Assembly (NCBI GenBank): GCA_023445495.1
Contig: JAEXLC010000313.1
Coordinates: forward strand, 1-5,584
DNA length: 5,584 bases
Direction: 5' to 3'
From: Pseudomonadota bacterium
GTDB taxonomy: Bacteria; Pseudomonadota; Alphaproteobacteria; Sphingomonadales; Sphingomonadaceae
Below, in pieces: positions 5,434 through 5,584 of the stretch. The notes beneath the pieces were generated by a model. It saw only the letters and a program-made list of their open reading frames with translations, was not told the DNA's origin and did no database searches. The first letter of the stretch is position 1. Each line of letters starts with the position of its first letter. The position numbers were made by a program, and so were the translations under genes.

Positions 5434-5584
5434 ATGGCGCATCACGCCGCGATGATACGGCGCCCCATCAAGGACTGGCTGATCGTCGCGGAGGCGGTGC
5501 TATGGCTGGCCGTGGCGCGCGCCCGGCTGGCGGTGACTCCCTTCCCCAAGCTCGCCCGGCGCCTTTCGAAGCCCAATCCCGGCT
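5434..5584 (+). CDS. Lasso peptidase B2-type protein (transglutaminase-like), N-terminal fragment
   Basis: Only the first about 50 codons are present; the gene runs off the window. The translation MAHHAAMIRRPIKDWL (1-16) continues with an amphipathic helix IVAEAVLWLAVARARLAV (17-34) and TPFPKLARRLSKPNPG (35-50). This matches the N-terminal pattern of B2 leader peptidases (W-L-AEA---L--AR--L----F--LAR-L), which come before a transglutaminase-like Cys/His/Asp catalytic domain not visible here. B2 would cut the precursor leader after B1 binding. The start is uncertain: in-frame options are GTG 5407, ATG 5434 (weak GGGCGG upstream) and ATG 5452 (closest to the family start but no visible SD). It diverges from the exporter rather than following B1. 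The short length limits confidence, but the full B1/C/K/D set around it supports the call. Confidence 0.75.
   Translation, partial: MAHHAAMIRRPIKDWLIVAEAVLWLAVARARLAVTPFPKLARRLSKPNPG

Noticed and set aside
5358..5435. Longer exporter N-terminus from ATG at 5435
   Set aside because: The ATG at 5357 has AAGGAG at ideal spacing and leads directly into the expected N-terminus; the extension would overlap the B2 start.

Overview
This window holds most of a RiPP biosynthetic gene cluster of the lasso-peptide type, specifically the subtype with a split leader-recognition/peptidase pair (B1 + B2) and an HPr-kinase-like precursor kinase (paeninodin-like). The DNA is very GC-rich, with GC/GCG/CGC-heavy third positions. 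The protein styles suggest an alphaproteobacterium, most likely a sphingomonad; this is inferred from composition and family resemblance, not from a marker gene.

Layout from left to right. A small gene missed by simple ORF length cut-offs (53-196, minus strand) encodes a 47-residue peptide with a WxxP leader motif and a Gly/Ala-rich C-terminus ending in Ser; it is the likely precursor (A). It has its own good promoter (-10/-35 at 254-282) and a Shine-Dalgarno sequence. Next, also on the minus strand, is a 644-aa asparagine-synthetase-like macrolactam synthetase (C, 309-2243). A 142-bp divergent intergenic region with a perfect 9-bp inverted repeat separates C from a plus-strand HPr-kinase-like P-loop protein (K, 2386-3300). 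K converges on, and overlaps by 24 bp, a minus-strand PqqD-like RiPP recognition element (B1, 3277-3579). Upstream of B1 in the same operon is an ABC exporter with fused membrane and ATPase domains (D, 3609-5357). At the right edge, diverging from D, the first about 50 codons of a B2-type transglutaminase-like leader peptidase are present and cut by the window end.

Proposed pathway: B1 binds the leader around Trp19/Pro22 and hands the precursor to B2, which removes the leader. C adenylates an Asp side chain (Asp41 is the only candidate) and closes a macrolactam with the new N-terminus. K phosphorylates the precursor, probably on the C-terminal Ser47. D exports the product. The precursor is unorthodox: it has no Thr at the usual penultimate leader position, the leader-motif spacing and the Asp position predict different core starts, and its tail has no bulky plug residue. 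Whether the product is a true threaded lasso is therefore an open question, and this is the most interesting aspect of the window.
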